The notes beneath the pieces are model-generated. The model saw only the letters and a program-made list of their open reading frames with translations. It was not told the origin of the DNA and made no database searches. The position numbers and the translations under genes are program-made. 64,000 bases of DNA from positions 487,313-551,312 of the forward strand of contig NZ_SAYT01000002.1 of the NCBI RefSeq assembly GCF_004296575.1, written 5' to 3'. This document shows positions 35,906 to 45,657 of this stretch, one piece after another. The first letter of the stretch is position 1. Each line of letters opens with the position of its first letter. The DNA comes from Dyella amyloliquefaciens (lineage in GTDB: Bacteria; Pseudomonadota; Gammaproteobacteria; Xanthomonadales; Rhodanobacteraceae).

Positions 35906-35953
35906 ACGGCTGGGTGATGATAGGGGCTTTGTTTTAATAGTACGGACCCAAGC

Positions 35954-37234
35954 ATGAAAATCCCGTTTCGCCTGTTGCTTTGCTCGCTGATTGCCATCAG
36001 TGCCGGTTGCGCCAATCAACCCACGCCGCCCACTGCCAATACCGCGAGCCAGGCCACCACGACGAAGACGGCTCCAGCGCCACTGCTGCTCATCTCCATC
36101 GACGGCTATCGCGCGGATTACATCGAACGCGGTCTCAGCCCCACGCTGGTGGAACTCACGAAGTCGGGTGTGCGCGCCGCGGGCATGCAGCCCTCGTTTC
36201 CCTCGCTGACATTCCCGAACCACTACACGATCGTCACCGGCCTGCGTCCCGATCACCACGGCATCGTCAACAACACCATGTTCGATCCGGTGCTCGGCCG
36301 CTTCTCGCTTGGCAATCGCAATGCGGTCGGCGATGGCCGCTGGTGGAACGAAGGCACGCCGCTGTGGGAAACCGCAAGCCAGCATGGCCTCAAGAGCGCG
36401 ACGATGTTCTGGCCAGGTTCGGAAGCGGATATCCACGGCAGGCACCCGGATTACTGGAAGACGTACGATGGCAACGTCTCTCCTGACCAGCGCGTTGACC
36501 AGGTGCTGGCATGGCTGGACATGCCGGCCAGCGAACGCCCGAGTTTCCTCACCTTGTACTTCGATGAAGTGGATCACGCCGGCCATACGTTCGGTCCGGA
36601 CACGCCGCAGGTCGATGACGCACTGCGCAGCACCGACGCGGCGATGGCCCGCCTGGTACAGGGCCTCAGGCAGCGCAACCTGCTCGACCACATCAACTTG
36701 ATCGTGCTCGCCGACCACGGCATGGCGACGGTACCGGCAAAGAACAGCGTGATGCTGGACAAGGTGATCCCGCTGACCCGCGTGGACGTGGTGAGCCTGG
36801 GCGTGCTTGCTGGCCTCAACCCCACGCCGGGCCACGACTTCGCGAAGATCGAAGCACAGCTTGAGAAGCCGCAGAAGCATATGACCTGCTGGGACAAGAC
36901 GCGCGTACCCGCCCGCCTCGCCTACGGCAGCAACCCGCGCGTGCCGCAATTGCTGTGCCTGGCCGACGTCGGCTGGCGTATTACCACCACCGATGCCGCG
37001 AAGAAGCGCAAGGACAAGTTCAGCCTTGGCGAGCACGGCTACGACAACGAAGCCCCGCAGATGCAGGCGCTGTTCGTCGCGCATGGCCCGGCGTTTCGCC
37101 AGGGTGCGAACGTGCCGTCGTTCCCGAACGTGGACGTCTATCCGCTGATGGCCCACCTGCTCGGCCTGCCGCCCGTCGCAAATGACGGCGACTACCAGGC
37201 GGTGAAGGACATGCTGAAGCCCGAGGCTCAGTAA
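35954..37234 (+). CDS. Nucleotide pyrophosphatase/phosphodiesterase-like lipoprotein (ENPP family)
   Basis: A 426-residue alkaline-phosphatase-superfamily enzyme with a lipoprotein signal (ISAGC). Zinc and catalytic residues are visible: Asp in LISIDGYR, nucleophile Thr in SLTFPNHY, Asp/His in YFDEVDHAGH, Asp/His in LADHGM and His in LGEHGYDN. This matches the Xanthomonas NPP enzyme, which cleaves phosphodiester and nucleotide bonds in the periplasm. It lies alone between a divergent small protein and a convergent MFS gene. Confidence 0.92.
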   Translation: MKIPFRLLLCSLIAISAGCANQPTPPTANTASQATTTKTAPAPLLLISIDGYRADYIERGLSPTLVELTKSGVRAAGMQPSFPSLTFPNHYTIVTGLRPDHHGIVNNTMFDPVLGRFSLGNRNAVGDGRWWNEGTPLWETASQHGLKSATMFWPGSEADIHGRHPDYWKTYDGNVSPDQRVDQVLAWLDMPASERPSFLTLYFDEVDHAGHTFGPDTPQVDDALRSTDAAMARLVQGLRQRNLLDHINLIVLADHGMATVPAKNSVMLDKVIPLTRVDVVSLGVLAGLNPTPGHDFAKIEAQLEKPQKHMTCWDKTRVPARLAYGSNPRVPQLLCLADVGWRITTTDAAKKRKDKFSLGEHGYDNEAPQMQALFVAHGPAFRQGANVPSFPNVDVYPLMAHLLGLPPVANDGDYQAVKDMLKPEAQ

Positions 37235-37254
37235 GCGCTAAATCCAACGCCCCC

Positions 37255-37336
37255 TGTAGGAGCGCACCCAGTGCGCGAAAAGCCAACGGAGCGATGAAGC
37301 CGCACGCTGTGATCGCGCACTGGGTGCGCTCCTACA
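37255..37336. repeat. Paired REP palindrome between convergent genes
   Basis: Inverted REP arms separate the NPP-like gene from the convergent MFS gene. Confidence 0.92.
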
Positions 37337-37360
37337 AAGTCCGCAACCCGCTGTGGACGC

Positions 37361-38605
37361 CTATTGCGGAATCGGCGGCTCGGTGCCCGGCGACGGCGGA
37401 CCGGGCAGCGGCGGCAGGTAATACAGGCGCCAGGCGACCAGCAGGCCAGCGAGTACGAGAGCGGCGACGAACAAGGCCACGCCGTTCCAGCCATGCGATG
37501 CGTAGAACAGTCCACCGCCCGCACCGGCGAGGCTGGATCCCATGTAATACGCGAACAGGTACATCGACGAGGCCTGTGCCTTGGCGTTACCGGCGCGACG
37601 GCCTACCCAGCTGCTGGCGATGGAGTGGCCGCCGAAGAAGCCGAACGTCACCGCCACGATGCCCAGCACGATCAGCAGCAGCGGCTTCAGCATGGTGAGC
37701 CCCACGCCGAACAGCATCAGCGCGAACGCCGTCCACAAGACCTTGCGCCGTCCCAGTTTGCCGGCGAGATGCCCCATCCACGCCGAGCTGAAGGTTCCGA
37801 TCAGGTAGACGCTGAAGATCGCGCCGACCACTGCCTGGCCCAGTCCGTATGGCGGCGCCAGCAGGCGGTAGCCGATGTAGTTGTAGACCGTGACGAAAGC
37901 GCCGAGCAGCAGGAAGCCCTCGGCAAACAGCCATGGCAGGCCGGCGTCACGGAACGTCAGCATGAAGCGCCCCACCAGCGTGCGCAGCTGCAAGGGATGA
38001 CGCACGTGGTGCTGCGAGGGCGGCAGGCTGCGCCAGAAGATCAGGCCGGACACCAGGCCAATCAGGCCGACTGTCGCGATGCCCCAGCGCCAGCCAACGA
38101 AATCGGCCAGCACGCCGGCCACGAGGCGTCCGCCCATGCCGCCGATCGCGTTGCCGCTGATGTAGAGCCCCATGCCGAGCCCGATCGACTCGGGGTGCAT
38201 CTCCTCGCTGAGATAAGTCATCGCGACCGCGGGCAAGCCGCTCAAGGTGAGGCCCAGCAGCGAGCGCAGGATGAGCAGCATGTTCCAGTCCGGCACCAGC
38301 GCCGTCAGCAGCACCAGCACGGCGGATGACAGCAGCGACGCCGTCATCACCGACTTGCGCCCCACGGCGTCCGAGATGCCGCCCGCGAACAGCATCGCGA
38401 AGGCGAGCACGCCGGTGGTCAGCGAAAGCGATAGCGCCGAGGTGGCGGCGCTCACGCCGTAGTCCTTGCTGAACTCCGGCATCAGGGGCTGCGTGCAGTA
38501 CAACAGTCCGAAGGTGGCCACGCCGGCGGCAAACAGCGCCAGGTTGGTACGGCGAAAAGCGGGCGTGCCGTGGCGGATGTAACCGGATGGCTCAAGTTCC
38601 GCCAT
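37361..38605 (-). CDS. MFS transporter (YnfM-like, 12 TM)
   Basis: A 414-residue major-facilitator transporter with about 12 helices. MFS signature segments include SDAVGRKSVMTASLL in loop 2-3 and AGKLGRRKVLWTAF in loop 8-9. It is close to the YnfM/arabinose-efflux-type group (YCTQPLMPEFSKDYGVS after helix 1). Substrate is unknown. The ATG at 38605 is chosen; the ribosome-binding site is weak and the upstream frame is open. Confidence 0.88.
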   Translation of the reverse strand: MAELEPSGYIRHGTPAFRRTNLALFAAGVATFGLLYCTQPLMPEFSKDYGVSAATSALSLSLTTGVLAFAMLFAGGISDAVGRKSVMTASLLSSAVLVLLTALVPDWNMLLILRSLLGLTLSGLPAVAMTYLSEEMHPESIGLGMGLYISGNAIGGMGGRLVAGVLADFVGWRWGIATVGLIGLVSGLIFWRSLPPSQHHVRHPLQLRTLVGRFMLTFRDAGLPWLFAEGFLLLGAFVTVYNYIGYRLLAPPYGLGQAVVGAIFSVYLIGTFSSAWMGHLAGKLGRRKVLWTAFALMLFGVGLTMLKPLLLIVLGIVAVTFGFFGGHSIASSWVGRRAGNAKAQASSMYLFAYYMGSSLAGAGGGLFYASHGWNGVALFVAALVLAGLLVAWRLYYLPPLPGPPSPGTEPPIPQ

Positions 38606-38873
38606 GCCAGGTCGATGTTCGGGGCGAGACACCGAATCCACCTTATCCTGCCTGCCCATCCACTCGCACCTTGACCGCACCGGGGAGGCACAAGCATAGG
38701 ACGTGGCGACGCCTGGATCGACCAATGGCTCAAACGCCTGTTTGGAAAACGTTTTCCGCGGCAAAACCCGGGTGAAAACATCCCGACAGCCATTGAACGT
38801 GATACATAGTGCATAACGCGGGCCGCCCAACGAAAACAGCGGGCCCGGACACCGGCAATGGGGGGCCGGAAAA

Positions 38874-40595
38874 ATGGGGGGATTCGTGTATCGGAAGCCC
38901 ATTGCGGTCTTCATCGCATGCCTGTTCGTGGCGCTTTACGCGCTGGTGCTGCACGCCGCCCCTTCCTTACCCCGCCAACCCACCCTGCAGGTCGCCGCGC
39001 TGCCGGCCACGTCGCCGCCACAGGCCGTCGAACAGGTCGTGCACGGCGCGCTGGATGGCTCGTTCGTACCCAGCCAGTCGCCCTACACGCCCAATGCCGC
39101 CGATACCCGTCGCTGGTACCGGCTCACCACCGACATCGACTGGAATGGGACGAGCCCGCCGGTACTGAGCTTTACCGGTGCCACCTATATCCGCCTCACG
39201 GTCTTTGCGCCGCCCGGTTACCAGCCGCAGGAATTGTGGTTCGCGCAGACCGAAGGCATCCACCGCTTCTCGCGCCACCATCTGGCTGTCCAGCTGCCGC
39301 AGGACCTGCGCGCGGGCGAACCGGTCTATGTGGAGATCGCCTCTGACAGCTTCACGCGCCAGATCAAGCCTGCGCTCACGGAGATGGCGCAGTACCAGGC
39401 CGAAGACCTCACCCACGTACGCCTGACTACGTTGTTCGCCAGCGTGCAGTTCACCATGATCCTGGCAGCCATGTGCCTGTGGCTGGTACTGCGGGACCGC
39501 GTGCTGACCTACTTCATCGGCTATGCCACGTTCCAGCTGGTGTACCAGATGTTGATGAGCGGCGAGATCTACGAGCTGCCGGGCGCCGGCATCCTGGTCC
39601 CATTGGACACGCGCGCACCCTGGCTGTTCGCCACGCTGAGCGCGCCGCTTTCGATGTCCTTCATCCTGGAATTCTGCGATCTGCGCAACATGAGCCCGAA
39701 GGCCGCAAGGATTCTCGGCTGGATGCGCTGGCCATTCCTCCCTGCCGCGTTGCTGATATGGATGCCGTTTGCGGTGCGGACGAATGCACTCGTCAATTCG
39801 TTCAACCTGTGGTTCATGATCACCTCGATGTGGGCGCTGGGTACGGTGATTCTCGCCGCCGCGCGCCACGGGCGGCAGGCGCGCTTCTTCCTGATCGCCT
39901 GGATGCCGCAGGTGATGCTCACCCTGCTGCGCGTCGTCCAGATACTGATGAAGCTGGACCTGCCGCCATGGCTCGAGTACGGCTATCCGTTCACGATGGC
40001 ATTTTCTTGCGTGATGGTGACGATCGGCCTGGCCGATCTATCGCTGCGCGCGCGCCGCGAACGCGACATGGCCCACCACCTGGCCGATCACGACGCGCTC
40101 ACCGGTGTGCTCAACCGTCGCGCGCTGGTACGCCGCCTGCATGCGGCCATCACGGAGGCACGCCTGCAAAAAGAACCGCTGGCCCTGCTGTTCCTCGACA
40201 TGGATCACTTCAAGTCGGTGAACGATCGCTACGGCCACCAGGTCGGCGACGCCTGCCTGCGCGCCGTTGCCGAAGCCATCGGCGATGAGCTGCGGCCCAC
40301 CGATTGGCTGGGCCGTTACGGTGGCGAGGAATTCGTGGCCTGCCTGCCCGGCGCATCCCGCGACAACGCGATGCACATTGGCGAACGCATCCGCCACCGC
40401 ATCGAGACGCTGCAGGTCCATTCGCGCGGCACGACGCTGCAGACCACCATCAGCATGGGCGTCGCCATCCTTGGCGACCACACCGACACCGCCGACGAAC
40501 TGATTGCCCGTGCCGACGCCGCGCTGTATCGCGCAAAGGTCGACGGACGCAACCGCATCGTCGCGCACATTCCTCTCGCCGCTACCGGCCACTGA
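38874..40595 (+). CDS. 7TM-DISM sensor diguanylate cyclase
   Basis: A 573-residue protein with a signal or anchor (residues 9-28), a periplasmic 7TMR-DISM-type sensory domain (about 40-180), about seven transmembrane helices (180-395) and a C-terminal GGDEF domain. The active site reads RYGGEEF, and RPTD five residues before it is a complete RxxD inhibitory site. So an active, product-inhibited c-di-GMP synthase is likely. The next gene follows after 13 bp and may be cotranscribed. The signal is probably a carbohydrate-like or other periplasmic ligand, by family analogy. Confidence 0.92.
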   Translation: MGGFVYRKPIAVFIACLFVALYALVLHAAPSLPRQPTLQVAALPATSPPQAVEQVVHGALDGSFVPSQSPYTPNAADTRRWYRLTTDIDWNGTSPPVLSFTGATYIRLTVFAPPGYQPQELWFAQTEGIHRFSRHHLAVQLPQDLRAGEPVYVEIASDSFTRQIKPALTEMAQYQAEDLTHVRLTTLFASVQFTMILAAMCLWLVLRDRVLTYFIGYATFQLVYQMLMSGEIYELPGAGILVPLDTRAPWLFATLSAPLSMSFILEFCDLRNMSPKAARILGWMRWPFLPAALLIWMPFAVRTNALVNSFNLWFMITSMWALGTVILAAARHGRQARFFLIAWMPQVMLTLLRVVQILMKLDLPPWLEYGYPFTMAFSCVMVTIGLADLSLRARRERDMAHHLADHDALTGVLNRRALVRRLHAAITEARLQKEPLALLFLDMDHFKSVNDRYGHQVGDACLRAVAEAIGDELRPTDWLGRYGGEEFVACLPGASRDNAMHIGERIRHRIETLQVHSRGTTLQTTISMGVAILGDHTDTADELIARADAALYRAKVDGRNRIVAHIPLAATGH

Positions 40596-40608
40596 TCGAA
40601 GGACGCTC

Positions 40609-41520
40609 GTGGACACACCGCACGTGTTGCAGCCGCAGGACCTGGAAGCCGGCGATGTGCTGTTGCACATGGGGCGTGGCGAACTATCCCGATTGATCGC
40701 CTGGGTGGGTGACAGCGCCTACAGCCATGCGGCCGTGGTGTTCGACGAGACGCAGTTGATCGAGGCCGCGACCGTTGGCGTGCGGTTCGCGACGCTCGCG
40801 CAGCGCATCACCATGAAGGAGAACTTCCACTACATCGACGTGTTCCGGCCAAGCTGCCTGCAGCAGGCCGATCACGACACGATGCTCGGTGACCTGCGCA
40901 CGGCGCTGATGCCTTATCTCGGTCGCCCCTACCCGATGACCTCGCTGTTCGTGCTGGGCATCACGTGCGCCGTGCGCAACAAGATTCCCGGCAGCCGCGA
41001 CCTGCGCCGCGTGCTGCGCATGGCGCTTGACCTGGTCATCGACAACGATCCGACCCGGGTGGTGTGCAGCGAGCTGGTCTATCGCGGCTTCGACGAAGCA
41101 CCGACCGAGCCCGCCCATGCGCTGCGCCTGCCGGTGATCACGCGCTCCCGCCAGCACACACCGTTGCCCGACATCGACTTGCTGGCGCTCGCGCACGAGA
41201 CCCTCGAGGATCTGCGGCGCGCAGATCGTTCGCCGAGTCTGTCCAGCGAAATTGCCCTGCTCTCCTCACCGATGCATGGCATGCACGAATTGGCCGCGGC
41301 TGCCGCCGAGGATGCCTCGGAGGACGAAGATCTCGCACTGCGCCTGCTGCAGGCGCGGACTCGCCTGGGCATCACCATGCCCAGGCAGGCGGTGCTCACG
41401 GCCGCCGGTGCGCTCGCCCTGCCTGAGCCAACGCCCAATCCCAAGACCGTATTGCCGGCCGATCTCGAATTCAGCCCAGGGCTGGTGAAGATCGGCCGCC
41501 TCGCGCTGGCAGCTGCCTGA
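40609..41520 (+). CDS. YiiX/YebB-like NlpC/P60-superfamily cysteine hydrolase
   Basis: A 303-residue protein, GTG start with AAGGA five bases upstream. The N-terminal ~190 residues show the YiiX pattern: GDVLLHMGRGELSRLI, YSHAAVVFD (catalytic His) and RVVCSELVYRGF (catalytic Cys). The C-terminal ~100 residues are acidic and helical, of unknown role. No signal peptide. Members of this group cleave amide or lipid-linked bonds. It lies 13 bp after the cyclase gene. Confidence 0.78.
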   Translation: MDTPHVLQPQDLEAGDVLLHMGRGELSRLIAWVGDSAYSHAAVVFDETQLIEAATVGVRFATLAQRITMKENFHYIDVFRPSCLQQADHDTMLGDLRTALMPYLGRPYPMTSLFVLGITCAVRNKIPGSRDLRRVLRMALDLVIDNDPTRVVCSELVYRGFDEAPTEPAHALRLPVITRSRQHTPLPDIDLLALAHETLEDLRRADRSPSLSSEIALLSSPMHGMHELAAAAAEDASEDEDLALRLLQARTRLGITMPRQAVLTAAGALALPEPTPNPKTVLPADLEFSPGLVKIGRLALAAA

Positions 41521-41541
41521 CGACCCGGTGCACTCCGGCGA

Positions 41542-42552
41542 TCACTTCGCCGGAGTGCCATAAGCCCACACAAGAAACGGCGGCAACATCCGCTTCCACG
41601 TCGCCTGGTTGTGCTCGCCATCGTCCAGTACGTAGAACGCGACATCCGCATCGCGCGACGGGTGTTCGCCGTGGCTGTCATCGACGCGATAACCCAGGTC
41701 GCGTAGTCCACGCGCGTGGGTGCCATCCGGCAGGCGTACGCCTTCGACGAAATCCTGCGCATCTTCCACCGCGTCGATCACGCCGTTGCCGTTGCGATCA
41801 TTCGTTTCTTCGCGACCACCCACGGTGATCCAGAAGCGCAGCGGCTTGCGCTCCTTGGCGCGATCCACCATCGCCTGCGCGAGGCGCGACGACTCAACCG
41901 CCTGTGGCGTGCTGCGATCCGCGGCCAGCCAGAACGATGGCGAGAACGCGCCGACGCGACTGAAAACATCCGGATATTCCCATCCCAGATTGAACGCGTT
42001 CAGCGCACCCAGCGACCAGCCGAGCACCGTACGCCCGCGGGCATCCGCACGGGTGCGATAGTGCGCATCGACATAAGGCACCAGCTGCGTCGCGACCCAG
42101 TCGGAATACTCGTAAGCGCGACTGCCGATCGGCCCGATGCGGGAACCACCCACCACGCTGCGGCGCCGCGCGCGATCCGACAGGCCATAGCCCGACGCAC
42201 GATCCGTCAGCATGTCCACGGCGACCACGATCACCGGTTCGATTGCATGTTCGGCATAGAGACGAGCGAGCGTGTCGCGCAAGCCCACGGCCGCCATGTC
42301 CTGCCCGTCGTTGGCGTAGAGCACGGGATAGCGGGTATGCACCGCATCCTTGTCCGCATAACCCGGAGGCAGATACACCGTCACCTTGATCTGCTCGGGC
42401 GCAAATGCCTTCGCATCGAGCGCCGCATGAACCACCGACGGATCGTCGGCGGATGGCGCGAGCGCCTGCGCATGCAGGCCACCCACCAGCGCCAGGGCAA
42501 GCAGCAGCGCTCGCCATGGCTTCATCGCGTTCGTGCCGCGCCACTCCCTCAT
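41542..42552 (-). CDS. Exported alpha/beta-hydrolase esterase with EF-hand-like loop
   Basis: A 336-residue esterase (Fes/esterase D-like) with a signal peptide. S180 in GWSLGA is the nucleophile and H314 in DDGEHNQATW the likely catalytic His. After the strand FWITVGG sits D252-RNGNGVIDAV-E263, a textbook 12-residue EF-hand calcium loop. The ATG at 42552 overlaps the upstream glycoside-hydrolase stop by four bases; an ATG at 42525 would also leave a signal peptide. The pair suggests deacylation or side-chain removal during glycan use. Confidence 0.85.
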   Translation of the reverse strand: MREWRGTNAMKPWRALLLALALVGGLHAQALAPSADDPSVVHAALDAKAFAPEQIKVTVYLPPGYADKDAVHTRYPVLYANDGQDMAAVGLRDTLARLYAEHAIEPVIVVAVDMLTDRASGYGLSDRARRRSVVGGSRIGPIGSRAYEYSDWVATQLVPYVDAHYRTRADARGRTVLGWSLGALNAFNLGWEYPDVFSRVGAFSPSFWLAADRSTPQAVESSRLAQAMVDRAKERKPLRFWITVGGREETNDRNGNGVIDAVEDAQDFVEGVRLPDGTHARGLRDLGYRVDDSHGEHPSRDADVAFYVLDDGEHNQATWKRMLPPFLVWAYGTPAK

Positions 42553-45500
42553 TCGAGCACCAGCAGCCAGCCCTTGCCCGGCTCGACAGGGATGGCGTCA
42601 CCCGGCTTGAACGATGCCGCAGGCTGGAAGCCTTCCACTGGCGTGGCCACGAGCCTGGCCTTACCCGCGGAGAGGCCCAGCGCCTTCCAGTCGATCGCGA
42701 GCTTCACCGAGGTCTTCTCCGGCGCCCAGGATGCCAGCGCCACCAGGGTCTTCTGTCCCTTGCGCACGTAGCTGGTCACCAGCACGTCGGCGCGATCGGT
42801 CTTGATCGGTGTGCCGTGCACCCACCAGCCGACCATGTCGGCCTGCTCGATGCCGAACGCGTCCCACAGCTTCCACAACCCGCGCGGATCACTGCCCGGC
42901 GACCAGCCCAGGCGGTTGGTCATGCCGAACAGCATGCCGCGCCACGGGTTGCCGTCGTGCTGCAGCATCTCGCCCATCAGGCCATACGGAATGCCCGAGA
43001 TCTCGGTGAGCCAGTAGCCCGGCGAGGTCTTCTCGTAATCGAACTCCTCGCCGAACCACAGGCGATCGATGTACGGGAACAGCTCCATGTACAGCAACAC
43101 GCTGTTGATGTAGCCGTCGCGCGGGTTGTACTGGCTGGCCGAATGCAGATCGATCAGCGGATGCTCGCGACGCGCCTGTAGCACCTTACGCACGCGCTTC
43201 ATGGTGGTGCGGTCGTAGGCCACGTCATCGAGGTACAGGCCATCGATGCCCATGTTGCGCGCGAGCCAGTCCAGCCCTTCGATGTAGTAGTTGTGCCAGC
43301 GGCTCTGGCCGGCGTTGATTACTGCCGCATCGCGATTCTCGGGCACGTGCCACGCGGCGATGTAGTCGCCGTCCAGATGTTCCTGCAGCCACGAGAAGCC
43401 ACCACCCTTGCCGCTGCTGATCACCTCGTGGCCCAGGCTTTCCAGCATCGGCAGTTCGGGCGCACGGTCGGACAGCTCGCGCACCGTGTCGTAGATCTTC
43501 ACCCGCATGCCACGCTGGTGCGCCGCGTCGATATAGGCGCGCATCGCCTGCGGCTCGAGGAACGGATAGTTGATCCAGGGATTGATCGGCGTGGCGTGGT
43601 GGATGTTCACCACGTCCGCGCCATCGGCCTTGATCGCGTCGAGATCGCCGTACTTGTGGAAGAAGCGCTCGGCAAAATGCTCCGACGGCTTGATCGTCTT
43701 GAACGGCGTGACGCGCATGACCAGGTCGTAGTGCAGCGTCTCGCCGGCCTGCATGGTGCGGGGACCGCTGAACGCTTCCACCGCATACGCCTTGCTTTCG
43801 TTGCGGAGGCGAATGCCGCCCTGCCCGGCGTTGTCCCACGACACCGGCATGCGAAGCGGCTGCTGGTGGTAGAAGTTGGTATTCAACGGACGCAGGTAAT
43901 GCTCGTCGCGCAGATGGAATTCCAGGCCCGCATTCACCGCGCCGATCCACGCGCCATCCTGGTTGTTCTCTACGTTCCACTTCCACTGGAAATCCGCAGG
44001 CGCATGGTCGCCGGTACGCCCCAGGCCCAGCTGGTACTGGGCCACGCCATGGCTCAACGGCATCTCGAGGCGGATGTCGCGCAGGGTCACCGCGTTCTTC
44101 GCCGTCAATGCGATCGAATAGACCAGCGTGCCGTCGGCCTCCAGGCTGGCCTGCACGTCGCCCTGCAACAGTCCGGCCGCGCTCGCCACCTGCCAGTGCA
44201 CTTTGGCAGGCCCATCCGTCTGTACGTTGGGCGCCTTCGAGCCCGTCAACACGTGCGCACCGCCCGCGTCCTCCACGACCAGGCGCATCGGTGCCACCAG
44301 CATGGCGGTCGGATGGGCCGCGAACCCCGTCATGCGTTCGTCGAAATGACTGATGATCTGCGCCGGCAGGCCATTGCTGTCGAGCCTGACCTCGCGCCCC
44401 AGCAGGCCCAGCGTGCTGCCCTTGACGGTGATCGCGGTGAACGGCTTCACCAGCTCGTCGTCCTGCGCCAGCGTGGAGTTGAGCCAGCGCAGGCGGGTGA
44501 GCTTGAAGGGATCATCGTCGCCGTGTGCTGCCGCCTGCCCGGCATCCACCGTGATGGTGAGCGGGATCTTCTGTGCGGGCACGCCTTCCGCGGTGATCGT
44601 GACTTCGCCGTGATACACGCCCGGCTGGGCCGACGCCGGCACGTCCACTCCCATCCACAGCGGCTGGATACGGCCGTCCGCCACATCGACGCGCGTCGTG
44701 AACGGCTTGCCCGCGTAATCGACACCCCCAAGGTTGAAGCAGGTCAGCGCCGTCGCCGGAATGCTGGCGCCCGCATCGCTGCGCAGTTCGCTGAACGACA
44801 CGCGCACGTCATCGACCTTGCCATGTGGCGCCCAGGCACCGATCTGGAAACTCAGGTATTCGCCACGCTGAGCGTTATCCCTGAATGCGCCACCCGCACC
44901 GCGCTTGGCCCAGCTCTCCGGCAATGCGTCGAACATGCGTACCGGATGCTCGCGCGTCTCCGGAAACACCAGCAGGCGCTCGTTCGCGTGTGCCGCCAGC
45001 AGCGCCTTCATTTCCTCCGGCGTGGCGGTGCGCTCCATCGAGGTGTACGCGTCGAAGTCATCGACGGCTTCGTAGCGCAACACCTTCGCCTCCGGCAGCT
45101 TGCGCCAACCGCGAGTGTCACTGCCGATCTTGTGTGCCCAGGCCTTATCCGCCGTGTCTGTCGGCGCGGCGTAAGTCACGGTGGGGTAGTTGCTGCGGCC
45201 CTTGCTGACGTAGGGCTGGTAGTAGACGGCGTAGGTTCCGGCCTGGACGGCTTCGAACACCAGCTCACCCTGCGCCTGGCTGATGCTGCCTCGCAGGACA
45301 TTCGCCACTGGCTTGCCGTCGGGCCCGGTGACGATCACGGCCACCTGTTCGGGATGGGCATCGCGACGACGCCAGGGAATCACCACATGCACGGCCTTGG
45401 CCGCGGCCTTCACCTCGATCAGGTAGCGATGGTTGCCCAGCGCATCCGCATTCCAGCGCAGCGGCTGGAGATCTGCCGGAGCCTGCGCATAAGCCGAGCA

Positions 45501-45554
45501 CGATGCACCGAGCAAAGCGCCCACCAGGATCCACGCACTACGCTGCTGCCCCAT
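42549..45554 (-). CDS. Exported glycoside-hydrolase-like protein (DUF6067 / GH123-related)
   Basis: A 1001-residue protein with a signal peptide (cleavage after AYA). It has beta-rich domains to about residue 600 and a TIM-barrel-like C-terminal part. The latter includes IDAAHQRGMRVKIYDTVRELS and GIDGLYLDDVAYDRTTM, a probable catalytic-acid strand, and a terminal all-beta region. Substrate is unknown; plant or microbial glycans are plausible. It is first in a two-gene operon with the esterase. Family assignment is by general resemblance, not a firm match. Confidence 0.7.
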   Translation of the reverse strand: MGQQRSAWILVGALLGASCSAYAQAPADLQPLRWNADALGNHRYLIEVKAAAKAVHVVIPWRRRDAHPEQVAVIVTGPDGKPVANVLRGSISQAQGELVFEAVQAGTYAVYYQPYVSKGRSNYPTVTYAAPTDTADKAWAHKIGSDTRGWRKLPEAKVLRYEAVDDFDAYTSMERTATPEEMKALLAAHANERLLVFPETREHPVRMFDALPESWAKRGAGGAFRDNAQRGEYLSFQIGAWAPHGKVDDVRVSFSELRSDAGASIPATALTCFNLGGVDYAGKPFTTRVDVADGRIQPLWMGVDVPASAQPGVYHGEVTITAEGVPAQKIPLTITVDAGQAAAHGDDDPFKLTRLRWLNSTLAQDDELVKPFTAITVKGSTLGLLGREVRLDSNGLPAQIISHFDERMTGFAAHPTAMLVAPMRLVVEDAGGAHVLTGSKAPNVQTDGPAKVHWQVASAAGLLQGDVQASLEADGTLVYSIALTAKNAVTLRDIRLEMPLSHGVAQYQLGLGRTGDHAPADFQWKWNVENNQDGAWIGAVNAGLEFHLRDEHYLRPLNTNFYHQQPLRMPVSWDNAGQGGIRLRNESKAYAVEAFSGPRTMQAGETLHYDLVMRVTPFKTIKPSEHFAERFFHKYGDLDAIKADGADVVNIHHATPINPWINYPFLEPQAMRAYIDAAHQRGMRVKIYDTVRELSDRAPELPMLESLGHEVISSGKGGGFSWLQEHLDGDYIAAWHVPENRDAAVINAGQSRWHNYYIEGLDWLARNMGIDGLYLDDVAYDRTTMKRVRKVLQARREHPLIDLHSASQYNPRDGYINSVLLYMELFPYIDRLWFGEEFDYEKTSPGYWLTEISGIPYGLMGEMLQHDGNPWRGMLFGMTNRLGWSPGSDPRGLWKLWDAFGIEQADMVGWWVHGTPIKTDRADVLVTSYVRKGQKTLVALASWAPEKTSVKLAIDWKALGLSAGKARLVATPVEGFQPAASFKPGDAIPVEPGKGWLLVLE

Positions 45555-45657
45555 GACTACCCCAGATCGCGAAAAGGAAACCGGCCGCGCGGTGCGTGGC
45601 CGGAACCAGGGTGTTTAACCCGAGTGCGCGCCCAGGGGCAAGTTCCAGAGGTGTCGA

